A DNA stretch of 5,490 nt from Bdellovibrionales bacterium (GCA_018968995.1 JAGWZD010000156.1:1-5490), one strand, 5' to 3'. Counted from the first letter of the stretch, positions 1 to 5,008 are shown. The notes: generated by a model from the sequence alone, not told the origin. Numbers and translations are program-made.

Positions 1-75
1 GCCACACCTTTCCTATTCTTCTATGACGAAAAGCGTTCGCGGAAAATGCAATTTGGAAAATATTCGGGCCCGTAA
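1..75 (+). CDS. 3' end of an unrecognised gene
   Basis: The frame is open from the first base and gives a 24-residue C-terminus (ATPFLFFYDE then KRSRKMQFGK and YSGP) ending in TAA at 73-75. It has a hydrophobic/aromatic stretch followed by a basic segment. The TAA is followed directly by the ATG of the next frame (TAAATG), which suggests two translationally coupled genes of one operon. Base use resembles the next gene and differs from the AT-richer stretch after about 267. I do not recognise the family. The fragment is short, so its coding status rests mainly on the tight junction with the next start. Confidence 0.4.
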   Translation, partial: ATPFLFFYDEKRSRKMQFGKYSGP

Positions 76-266
76 ATGAGATGGGCTCTTGCACTGTTAT
101 TGGTCGCAGCCGCCTCGGGGTGGTATTTCGCCGACTCACATCCTAAATACATTTTCATCAATCAAACCGACGACCACCGTTTCGACGACTAGATTCGCGC
201 CACGATCCTGGCCAACCAGGCACGCGCCGACGTGCAAAATGCCGTCATCATCGCCAAGGACGCGGA
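76..266 (+). pseudogene. small secreted or membrane-anchored protein, frame broken by TAG
   Basis: ATG at 76 opens a 38-residue frame beginning MRWALALLLVAAASGWYFAD, which is a short basic start, a hydrophobic core and small residues, as in a signal peptide or N-terminal anchor. The frame stops at TAG 190-192. The same frame stays open beyond it and reads IRATILANQARADVQNAVII then AKDAE, which looks like a continuing helical, soluble domain. I infer one longer exported protein interrupted by a nonsense mutation (or a sequencing error). It is then lost near 258-268, where the sequence switches to a toxin gene in another frame. No lipobox cysteine is seen. The family is not recognised. An alternative reading is a genuine 38-residue peptide ending at 192. 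Confidence 0.4.
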
Positions 267-395
267 GTTTATTTCGCTAGACATGGAGAAAGCATTGTTT
301 TGCTTCTCTGTGCTGGAGATAAAAGCTCTCAAACTAAAGACATTGAACTCGCCCAAAATTATTGGGCTGATTTCAAAAGGAGAAACAATGCTTAA
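267..395 (+). pseudogene. HigB/RelE-like killer toxin, C-terminal fragment
   Basis: Frame 3 encodes VYFARHGESIVLLLCAGDKS followed by SQTKDIELAQ and NYWADFKRRNNA, ending in TAA at 393-395. This matches the C-terminal half of the 'addiction module killer' branch of the RelE/ParE superfamily. Members have an (R)VYF strand, a hydrophobic VxLLxxGDKS(T/S)Q core strand and turn, then DIxxAxxYWxDYKRR. Family members are ribosome-dependent mRNA interferases of about 95-110 residues, so about the first 55-60 residues are missing here. Upstream of GTT 267 the frame shows no family similarity (an expected GYR before VYF is absent), so the gene was cut near 258-268 and joined to the preceding signal-peptide gene. 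With no start codon and no N-terminus it should make no active toxin. The 3' end overlaps the antitoxin start by 8 nt, the normal arrangement for this family. Confidence 0.72.
377..382 (+). promoter_or_regulatory. ribosome binding site of the antitoxin
   Basis: AAGGAG lies 5 nt before the ATG at 388. It sits inside the last codons of the toxin fragment, so it fixes the antitoxin start at 388 rather than at an earlier ATG in the same frame, such as 283. Confidence 0.65.
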
Positions 396-472
396 CATTA
401 AAGCTGGAAAACCCCATAAAGAAGGCTTGCTTGAGTGGCTTAAAAAGAAACCTGAACACCAACAGGAATATC
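388..472 (+). pseudogene. antitoxin N-terminal fragment, cut by IS66
   Basis: ATG at 388, behind a good AAGGAG, starts MLNIKAGKPHKEGLLEWLKK followed by KPEHQQEY. The frame reaches the IS66 tip at 473 after 28 codons and then runs into the IS until TAG 502-504. Antidotes paired with this toxin family are about 95-105 residues. They begin with a similar short amphipathic segment in which an acidic/hydrophobic helix and a P-E-x-x-x-x-Y motif precede an NAAL-type helix and a C-terminal Cro/CI-like helix-turn-helix. Only the part before the DNA-binding domain remains. The assignment rests on the gene order (toxin first, 8-nt overlap) and the short motif, so it is weaker than the toxin call. The protein can neither repress nor neutralise in this form. 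Confidence 0.55.
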
Positions 473-496
473 GTACGTTGGGCGTAGCCGAGGTTC
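473..496 (+). repeat. IS66 terminal inverted repeat, tnpC side
   Basis: It starts GTACGTTGGGCGTAGCCG at 473. Against the other tip it matches at about 17 of the first 20 positions, allowing one gap (TA versus TAA before GCCG). The repeat lies only a few bases beyond the tnpC stop codon at 501-503. Confidence 0.85.
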
Positions 497-500
497 TTGA

Positions 501-2087
501 CTAGGCGATCTGCCAGTCTTCTTTAGCAGGGAACTCTACTTGGTCATTCGTTCCGACTGTTTCCGCCGACAGTTCAAGCGGTGTTTTTGGTTCGCGCTTA
601 TGCCAGCGTTCGGTAATGACGTATTTCATGTACTCTTTGGGCTGAAGGCTGCATTTCTTGGCGCTCTCGATTACCGTGTACAGTGTCGCCGCCACATCGG
701 CGCCGTTGATTGTCTTGGAGCCGGCAAAGTTTTTTCTGCCGAGAACAACATGGCGCAAGGCTCGCTCCGCATCGTTATTCGACAGGGGTAGAGACAGGTC
801 AGTTAAAAATGTTTTCAGGTCTAGCCAATGGTTAGCACAATAGGCGATCGCCGCCATTATGCCTTCGCTTGGCAGGTACTTCTGGCTTTGTTCAAGGAGC
901 CAGCTCTGCATGAGGGTGATCACGGCCTTCGATTCGCGTTTTCTTAAGTCCCGCAGCTCATCGAAGGTTTTTGCTTTGGCCTCGATCTCGAACAGCTCGT
1001 CGATCATTCGGACCATTTCTTCGGCGACCGGGAAGTCGTCCATGCGCTCGTAAAACTCGCGCCGAACATGCGCCCAGCAAAGGCCACGGCGGATTCCTTC
1101 GATATTCTTAAGCCGGTTGTAGGCGGCAAGAGCGTCGGTCAGCACGGCGCCGCTGTGGCCTTTCAGCATTTCTTCGGCAACCTCGCCGGCTCTCGTCGGC
1201 TCGAACTGGTAATAGCTGCCGATGCGATTGCTCATGGCCCACATTTGACCGCGCTTCTTCTGTGAGATGATCAGCCAGGGGCTCTCATCGATGTGAACGG
1301 CGCAAAAATCGTTCATGATGTCTTGCCGGATCCGAGGAACGACAGTTTCCATGTGCTCAGCTACGGTCTGGCAAAGGTTATACAGGGTTTTTACGTCGAC
1401 CTTAAGTCCAGCGCCTTGCATCTTCCGGCGCTGGCGCTCAAGCGGCATGTGGAACTCATATTTGTCGCTCACAACAGCCAACCCAAAATCAACACTGTAC
1501 TGGCAGCCGGGCTTTAGCTTTACCGGGCCGGGCGCGGTGATGATCACTTCTTTGCCTGTGGTATTGTACTCATCCTTCAGACGGTACTTAGCCTGCCGAT
1601 GGATCACCTTTTTGTAGATCCGCTCGGTGACTGTGATCTCAACGCTTTCCTGATAAAAATCCTTCATCTTCTTCCACACCCTGATGTCGGCAGATAATTC
1701 CCTGACCGAGGCCTCTTTTTCAAGGTCATTATCCGGCATGTCGTGGTGGATTACCTCAGGAGCCTCGTCTGGCGCGGCTTTTTTGGCACCTTTTGACTCC
1801 TGTTTCCGCGGGTACAGGCCATGGAGCTTTAACTGCTCGCCACTATGGCCCACAGGGCGGTCAGTGCGCGGCTTCAATGATTCACGGCCAAAGCCAAAGT
1901 ATTTCTTCTGTAGCCGTGAGAGCTGATCCCGAAGATCGGTGCTCAACCATTCCACCGAGCCAGGCTGAGTCAGACTGGCCACCAGTTCGCGCAATCGCTC
2001 ATTTTCCATCGTCACGAGGGCTGAGTACTGGCGCAGAACTTCGATGTTTGTTTCATCTTTAAGGCTGAGCATTTTCTGCGAAGACAT
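501..2087 (-). CDS. tnpC: IS66-family transposase TnpC
   Basis: This is the DDE transposase of the element, 528 residues, the usual size. Residues about 10-65 form a leucine-rich helical/coiled-coil region (MENERLRELVASL), followed by the FGRESLKP segment typical of the family. The catalytic domain has D267 (HIDESPW), D318 (AVLTDALAAY), the insertion motif C337-W-A-H340 followed by VRREF, and E441 (LSNNDAERALRHVVLGRKNF). The C-terminal IS66 tail (ADVAATLYTVIESAKKCSLQPKEYMKYV) follows. The cysteine pairs of the usual N-terminal zinc finger are absent: the equivalent region around residues 150-195 has only C195. The ATG at 2087 has GAGGG about 7 nt upstream and overlaps the tnpB end by 29 nt, so the genes are probably coupled. 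No frameshift or stop is seen. The product should cut and join the element ends together with TnpA and TnpB. Confidence 0.95.
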   Translation of the reverse strand: MSSQKMLSLKDETNIEVLRQYSALVTMENERLRELVASLTQPGSVEWLSTDLRDQLSRLQKKYFGFGRESLKPRTDRPVGHSGEQLKLHGLYPRKQESKGAKKAAPDEAPEVIHHDMPDNDLEKEASVRELSADIRVWKKMKDFYQESVEITVTERIYKKVIHRQAKYRLKDEYNTTGKEVIITAPGPVKLKPGCQYSVDFGLAVVSDKYEFHMPLERQRRKMQGAGLKVDVKTLYNLCQTVAEHMETVVPRIRQDIMNDFCAVHIDESPWLIISQKKRGQMWAMSNRIGSYYQFEPTRAGEVAEEMLKGHSGAVLTDALAAYNRLKNIEGIRRGLCWAHVRREFYERMDDFPVAEEMVRMIDELFEIEAKAKTFDELRDLRKRESKAVITLMQSWLLEQSQKYLPSEGIMAAIAYCANHWLDLKTFLTDLSLPLSNNDAERALRHVVLGRKNFAGSKTINGADVAATLYTVIESAKKCSLQPKEYMKYVITERWHKREPKTPLELSAETVGTNDQVEFPAKEDWQIA

Positions 2088-2445
2088 GAAGCCCTCGCGG
2101 TAGTTTTGTCAACGGCATTTGGCCGAACTTAGGCCGGCGCACAACGCCTCCGCGAAGTAAAATGTCGAGCTCCTCCGTCGTGATCTCGCGTTCTTCAAGA
2201 TCGAAAAGGTTCATAAACCTACCCCGTTCTATTCGCTTGTTGATCAACACGACGCCCGTGCCATCGTAACAAATCATCTTCACCTTTCGGCGGTTCCGTC
2301 CGAAGAACACGAACAGATCCCCATCGACAAGTTGGGCGCCCATCTTTTCGCGCACGAGATGGGTTAACCGGTCAAAGCCGGCCCTGAGGTCAATTTGAGT
2401 TTCAAAAATGAAGACGCGGATATCGGTCTTGAACTTAAGCGCCAC
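2059..2445 (-). CDS. tnpB: IS66 accessory protein TnpB (IS66 Orf2)
   Basis: The protein has 128 residues and carries the family signature FFGRNRRKVKMICYDGTGVV (about 47-66), followed by LINKRIERGRF. The N-terminal FIFETQIDLRAGFDRLTHLV matches the usual IDLRKGFDGL block, and a C-terminal GQMPLTKLP end is also present. This small protein is needed for IS66 transposition, though its biochemical role is not settled. The start is GTG at 2445, inside the end of tnpA (11-nt overlap). GAGAGG lies about 6 nt before it, which supports GTG over a later ATG. The stop (2059-2061) lies inside tnpC, keeping the three genes in one overlapping operon. The length is within the family range and no defect is visible. 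Confidence 0.93.
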   Translation of the reverse strand: MALKFKTDIRVFIFETQIDLRAGFDRLTHLVREKMGAQLVDGDLFVFFGRNRRKVKMICYDGTGVVLINKRIERGRFMNLFDLEEREITTEELDILLRGGVVRRPKFGQMPLTKLPRGLHVFAENAQP

Positions 2446-2851
2446 GCGAACCTCTCAACCAACTCATGGCCTCGGTAACGGGCAGGCCTTCGATGCGGAA
2501 GCCCTCCGGAGTTACAACCGTTACGGTTAGAGATTCAGTCTTGGTCCGCGAGGCTCCACCTAGATCCCGAGCGCCTCTAACTGTGACAGTTGGTGATCGC
2601 TTCGCCTTGACCACTTTGACCGGGAGAAAGCCGCCGCTCTTCTTTTCAGCGATAGCCCATGACATGATCGTCGCGTATGGCACTGGCACTCGCTTGGCGA
2701 TCTGAGGCGCGCCCACTCCGGCGCGCTGTAGGGCCAGAATTCGATCTTTGATCGATTTCGGCCAGGCATGCCGTCGTCCAGGCACTTCCTTCTTGTACTG
2801 TTCGCATATCTGGTTGAGTTGCTCGAAAATCTCACTTACCTGGTCGTCCAT
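2435..2851 (-). CDS. tnpA: IS66 accessory protein TnpA (helix-turn-helix)
   Basis: This is the first gene of the IS66 operon, 138 residues. Residues about 30-67 (WPKSIKDRILALQRAGVGAP then QIAKRVPVPYATIMSWA) form a helix-turn-helix of the type in IS66/IS3 OrfA proteins, likely used to bind the element ends. A GFLPVKVV block and a C-terminal VTPEGFRIEGLPVTEAMSWL block match IS66 Orf1 proteins, and a variable linker holds two TVTV motifs. The start is ATG 2851, with GGAGGT 6 nt upstream. That ribosome site can fold into a hairpin (see 2859-2875). The gene ends in TAA 2435-2437, overlapping tnpB. It appears intact. Confidence 0.88.
   Translation of the reverse strand: MDDQVSEIFEQLNQICEQYKKEVPGRRHAWPKSIKDRILALQRAGVGAPQIAKRVPVPYATIMSWAIAEKKSGGFLPVKVVKAKRSPTVTVRGARDLGGASRTKTESLTVTVVTPEGFRIEGLPVTEAMSWLRGSRGA
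2516..2591. repeat. pair of related 13-bp palindromes in inverted orientation within tnpA
   Basis: AACCGTTACGGTT (2516-2528) and AACTGTGACAGTT (2579-2591) are each perfect 6+1+6 palindromes sharing the pattern AACYGTNACRGTT. With flanking AGAG/CTCT the two form 17-bp inverted arms (2516-2532 and 2575-2591) that match at 14 positions. Both encode Thr-Val-Thr-Val, which explains part of the similarity, but the symmetry depends on the synonymous third bases. They could be protein-binding sites or a hairpin within the transposase mRNA, or they could be chance. Confidence 0.5.
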
Positions 2852-2858
2852 CGGTACA

Positions 2859-2875
2859 CCTCCGCTATGCAGAGG
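2859..2875 (-). promoter_or_regulatory. hairpin covering the tnpA ribosome binding site
   Basis: On the minus strand the sequence reads CCTCTGCATAGCGGAGG. CCTC pairs with GAGG and GC pairs with GC, with one mismatch between them and a 3-nt loop. The GAGG arm belongs to the GGAGGT Shine-Dalgarno of tnpA, so the fold would mask it in the mRNA. Low tnp translation is common for insertion sequences. That this hairpin controls it is inference. Confidence 0.4.
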
Positions 2876-2890
2876 CTAACGATCACGCCC

Positions 2891-4033
2891 TTACGTGGGA
2901 AGGGCCCGGCTTATGCCCAGCGTACCCTCGTCTGTCGTGAACGCGCCTTTTGTCTTCGTCACCTTCCGGAACTGCCGGTGCAATGCTTCGACCGCATTGG
3001 TCGTGTAGATCATTTTTTTGATCTCCGGAGGGAAGGCAAAGTAAGTCGATAAGTGCGTCCAGTTGGCGCGCCAGGATTTGATTGCCATCGGGCACACGTC
3101 GCCCCACTTGGTCTCTAGCTCATTTAGCGCGGTCTCGGCCAGCTCAAGGCTCGATGCTCTGTAGACCTGCTTGAGATCAGCCATAAAGGCCTTCTGATGC
3201 TTCCAGGACAAGTAGCGAAGGCTCGTACGGATTTGGTGGACCACACAGAGTTGCACTCGCGTTTGAGGGAACGCCGTTTCGATAGCCTCCGGAAAACCCT
3301 TAAGACCGTCCACACAGGCTAATAAAATGTCTTTCACGCCGCGGCTTTTGAGCTCGGTCAAAACGGTCAGCCAAAAATGGGCGCCCTCTGTTTCAGCGAT
3401 CCATAAGCCCAGCACATCCACGCGGCCATCAAGACCAATGCCCATCGCCGTGTAGGCGGCTTTGGTAATCACCTTGGCATCCTGGCGCACCTTGAAGTGG
3501 ATAGCGTCCATAAAGACGACGGCGTAGACGTCTTCAAGCGGCCGGCATTGCCAGGCCTGAACACCTTCTAATACTTTGTCGGTGATCTTCGTGATCAATG
3601 CCTGCGACACCTCGGTGCCGTAAAATTCTTCGAGCTGAGCCTTGATGTCGCGGGTGCTCATGCCCCGCGCGTACATGGACGTCACCCTTCGCTCCAAATC
3701 AGGGTCGAAGGTTTGATGTTTCTCGACGAAGATTGGCTCAAAAGTTCCTTCTCGATCGCGCGGAACCGCAACTTCAACCTGTCCAGACGATGTTTTGATT
3801 TTCTTCTTCGAGTAGCCGTTACGGGAATTTTCCTGCGGCTTATCACCCTTCTTGTAAGGCTCGTAACCGAGATGCGCCTCCTGTTCGGCCTTGAGGATCC
3901 GCTCCACGGTCGATTTGATCATTTCCTGGATTACGCCATTCGGTCCAGTCAGATCCGAAAGGCTCTTCACATTCTTCAATTTCTCTTCAACAATGGAAAC
4001 GTCGAAGAGGTCTGAGCGATTGTCTTTGTCCAT
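2891..4033 (-). CDS. IS256/Mutator-family transposase, C-terminally truncated
   Basis: The open frame has 380 residues. Residues 1-369 are native, and the last 11 (beginning TLGISRALPT) are read from the IS66 tip. An N-terminal helical DNA-binding part leads into NSRNGYSKKKIKTSSGQVEV and PRDREGTFEP, the family hallmark. The DDE catalytic core has D176 (VVFMDAIHFKV), D242 (ACVDGLKGFPEAI), C263-x-x-H266 (QLCVVHQIRTSLRYLSWK) and E349 (YTTNAVEALHRQFRKVTKTK). The whole catalytic triad is present, but the final roughly 30-40 residues after GAFTTDE, normally a conserved helix-rich tail, are missing. Family length is about 400. AAGGAG lies 9 nt before ATG 4033. The truncation and the lost right end make this copy non-autonomous and probably inactive. 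Confidence 0.92.
   Translation of the reverse strand: MDKDNRSDLFDVSIVEEKLKNVKSLSDLTGPNGVIQEMIKSTVERILKAEQEAHLGYEPYKKGDKPQENSRNGYSKKKIKTSSGQVEVAVPRDREGTFEPIFVEKHQTFDPDLERRVTSMYARGMSTRDIKAQLEEFYGTEVSQALITKITDKVLEGVQAWQCRPLEDVYAVVFMDAIHFKVRQDAKVITKAAYTAMGIGLDGRVDVLGLWIAETEGAHFWLTVLTELKSRGVKDILLACVDGLKGFPEAIETAFPQTRVQLCVVHQIRTSLRYLSWKHQKAFMADLKQVYRASSLELAETALNELETKWGDVCPMAIKSWRANWTHLSTYFAFPPEIKKMIYTTNAVEALHRQFRKVTKTKGAFTTDEGTLGISRALPT
2901..2925 (-). repeat. IS66 terminal inverted repeat, tnpA side
   Basis: Read on minus from 2925 it begins GTACGCTGGGCATAAGCCG and pairs with the tip at 473. It abuts the IS256-type transposase gene directly. A small stem (CCCTT 2888-2892 with AAGGG 2900-2904) lies just inside the element. 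Confidence 0.85.
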
Positions 4034-4042
4034 ATTATCCAG

Positions 4043-4048
4043 CTCCTT
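4043..4048 (-). promoter_or_regulatory. ribosome binding site of the IS256-type transposase
   Basis: AAGGAG on the minus strand, 9 nt before the ATG at 4033, supports that start. Confidence 0.6.
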
Positions 4049-4051
4049 CCG

Positions 4052-4075
4052 TGGGCTAGGTAAAACTCTAGCCCA
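4052..4075 (-). promoter_or_regulatory. perfect 8-bp hairpin in the IS256 leader
   Basis: TGGGCTAG (4052-4059) and CTAGCCCA (4068-4075) are perfect complements around an 8-nt loop, immediately upstream of the transposase ribosome site. On the minus strand the loop reads AGTTTTAC and no U-tract follows the stem, so it is not a standard terminator. It may limit read-through or translation from outside promoters. The fold is clear, the function is inferred. Confidence 0.5.
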
Positions 4076-4089
4076 TCGATGAAAGGCTG

Positions 4090-4115
4090 GTTACACAAAA
4101 TTCAAATCACTCCCC
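4090..4115 (-). repeat. probable IS256 terminal inverted repeat (left end)
   Basis: On the minus strand the junction reads GGGGAGTGATTTGAATTTTG then TGTAACC. This resembles IS256-family tips, which often carry a TTTTGTGTAA core. The IS481-type coding sequence stops matching its family exactly here, after codons for TDKT. The exact tip is uncertain by 1-3 bases in the G run. The partner repeat is absent from the window. Confidence 0.6.
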
Positions 4116-4727
4116 TGTTTTGTCTGTGTAGAGTTTTGCAAAACCCACATTTGAAAACGTATCTATACCAGTCTGCTGATAGATCTTGCCCACACCTTTG
4201 ATGTACCCCACGTAGTATGTGTCCTGGCCAAGCAAAAAGCCGGGGTGGAAGGTTTCGATCTCGCCGTGTGCCTGCTTTTCCTCTTTAGCATTTTCAAGCG
4301 CCACGACCTGGGCCTCAGTCAGCACCATACCGCTTTCGCCGGCGTATTTCTCAAGTCGCTTCAAGCGCTCCTTCTTGCGCAATAGGTTGTGCCTACTCCA
4401 AACTCCACGGACCCCTCCATCGCTGATGTGGATCCCTTGCTTCTTGAGCTCATTGCAGACACGCTTTTGTCCGTGCGTCGGGAACTCCAAGCTGTACGCC
4501 AGTATTTTCTCTTCGATCTCGGGACTCAGTCGGTTCGCAATTCTTGGCTGCTTTCTCGACTTCTCCAAAAGTCCATCGAGTCCGTCTTCAGCTATGGCGG
4601 ATTTGATATCATAGTAATGTTGGCGGGAGACTCCGAGATTGCGACACGCCTCGGAAATATTTCCCAGGGTCTGGGCAAGCTCGACAACGTTCATCTTTCT
4701 TCTGATAATGTACTGAGATTGAGTCAT
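4107..4727 (-). CDS. IS481-like transposase, N-terminal part only
   Basis: The frame gives 206 residues, of which about 204 are native. Residues about 12-47 (MNVVELAQTLGNISEACRNL then GVSRQHYYDIK) are a helix-turn-helix, and 68-115 (LSPEIEEKILAYSLEFPTHG then QKRVCNELKKQG) a second one. A linker and the start of the rve/DDE integrase core follow: HPGFLLGQDTYYVGYIKGVG and KIYQQTGIDTFSNVGFAKLY. D169 is the probable first catalytic Asp. The frame ends at TDKT plus GE* from the IS256 tip, so the second Asp (TDNG-type motif) and the Glu are missing. Full family members have about 330-350 residues. The start ATG at 4727 has AGGAG 6 nt upstream. The protein keeps the DNA-binding half and could at most bind element ends, for example as a dominant-negative regulator, but that is speculation. 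Confidence 0.88.
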   Translation of the reverse strand: MTQSQYIIRRKMNVVELAQTLGNISEACRNLGVSRQHYYDIKSAIAEDGLDGLLEKSRKQPRIANRLSPEIEEKILAYSLEFPTHGQKRVCNELKKQGIHISDGGVRGVWSRHNLLRKKERLKRLEKYAGESGMVLTEAQVVALENAKEEKQAHGEIETFHPGFLLGQDTYYVGYIKGVGKIYQQTGIDTFSNVGFAKLYTDKTGE

Positions 4728-4766
4728 TGGACTCTCCTATTTGGTTAAGAAAATTGTCTGGTAACA
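4116..4766 (-). mobile_element. IS481-like element, truncated by IS256
   Basis: The 5' part of an element holds the truncated transposase and about 40 bp of leader. Its outer tip is not certain. A TGT that could be the IS481-type terminus begins at 4766 on the minus strand (TGTTACCAGACAATTTTC), but the symmetry of this region makes other tips possible. The distal half is nowhere in the window. Confidence 0.6.
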
Positions 4767-4798
4767 AAATTCTCAACCGAGAGAGTCCGTGACTCAAT
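4718..4798. repeat. long imperfect dyad spanning the IS481-like transposase start
   Basis: ATTGAGTCA and GGACTCTC (4718-4736) are complemented by GAGAGTCC and TGACTCAAT (4781-4798), 17 pairs with one 2/1 bulge. The inner arms GGTTAAGAAAATT (4743-4755) and AAAATTCTCAACC (4766-4778) continue the symmetry with a few mismatches. The left arm contains the start codon (4725-4727) and the GGAGAG ribosome site. The right arm repeats these on the other strand as GAGAGTCCGTGACTCAAT. A transcript entering from beyond 4800 would fold and hide the start. The dyad may also mark two IS ends lying head to head. Confidence 0.65.
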
Positions 4799-4875
4799 TC
4801 CTTCAACTAAGAAGGTCTAGGTCCTGTAAACGCTTTTCCAAACTTCGGCAATTTATGGCAACGTGGCGTTGCAGG

Positions 4876-4901
4876 GGTGAGGCTTTTTCCTCTCCATTTT
4901 T
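4876..4901 (+). terminator. weak terminator-like hairpin
   Basis: GGTGAGG (4876-4882) pairs with CCTCTCC (4889-4895) apart from one T/T mismatch, with loop CTTTTT, and is followed by ATTTTT. It would end plus-strand transcripts coming from the IS side. The short, imperfect stem keeps confidence low. Confidence 0.3.
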
Positions 4902-4913
4902 ACCCGTTCCGCG

Positions 4914-4940
4914 TGGACAGGCAGGCTCCTAATCTATAAA
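4914..4940 (+). promoter_or_regulatory. candidate promoter for the membrane protein gene
   Basis: TGGACA (4914-4919) and TATAAA (4935-4940) resemble -35 and -10 boxes, with a 15-bp spacer that is shorter than ideal. They lie about 70 nt before the ATG at 5009. The assignment is tentative. Confidence 0.25.
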
Positions 4941-5008
4941 TTTAAAGGTGCTGGCCCGTCTTGGTACGGGTCCGCTTAAAGCTAACCCATCGGAAAACGC
5001 GGCGAGAT

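Larger units (their letters stand above)
473..2925 (-). mobile_element. IS66-family insertion sequence, apparently full length
   Basis: The 2453-bp element carries the three-gene IS66 set tnpA-tnpB-tnpC between related terminal inverted repeats. The left tip read on plus begins GTACGTTGGGCGTAGCCG, and the right tip read on minus begins GTACGCTGGGCATAAGCCG. IS66 elements usually end in GTA(A) and are about 2.4-2.6 kb, so size and ends agree. Its right tip interrupts an IS256-type transposase and its left tip interrupts an antitoxin gene. The eight bases outside the tips (GGAATATC on the left, CCTCGTCT on the right) do not match, although the family normally makes an 8-bp duplication. This copy therefore does not sit at a simple insertion site. 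All three reading frames are intact, so it may still be mobile. Confidence 0.9.
2926..4115 (-). mobile_element. IS256-family element, right part lost
   Basis: The element keeps its promoter-proximal end and most of its transposase gene. Its outer end at about 4112-4115 cuts an IS481-type transposase frame. Its distal end has been replaced by IS66 at 2925/2926. No transposase tail or second inverted repeat occurs left of IS66 (1-472), so the remainder was deleted or moved. Confidence 0.8.
4799..5008. other. intergenic region right of the IS stack
   Basis: No convincing coding frame is seen on either strand. It holds small hairpins (CCTTC/GAAGG at 4800-4815, a perfect GCAACG/CGTTGC stem at 4858-4872), a terminator-like stem followed by T residues (4876-4901), a weak promoter candidate (4914-4940) and a CCCGT/ACGGG stem (4955-4970) in the probable leader of the gene at 5009. 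The composition is mixed and the original chromosome boundary cannot be fixed. Confidence 0.5.

Noticed and set aside
190..192. TAG recoding (readthrough or pyrrolysine) in the small exported gene
   Set aside because: TAG is also the apparent natural stop of tnpC, no recoding element is visible, and the locus is full of other decay.
189..398. A minus-strand frame that might be the missing IS256 tail on the far side of IS66
   Set aside because: Its residues (MLSIVSPFEISPIILGEF…) show none of the IS256 C-terminal pattern, and it is antisense to the toxin-antitoxin remnant.
232..504. A single 90-residue plus-strand protein running across the toxin region into IS66
   Set aside because: It mixes three origins: the tail of the signal-peptide gene, an antisense-free reading of the toxin in the wrong frame, and the antitoxin start. 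The last 10 residues come from the IS66 tip.
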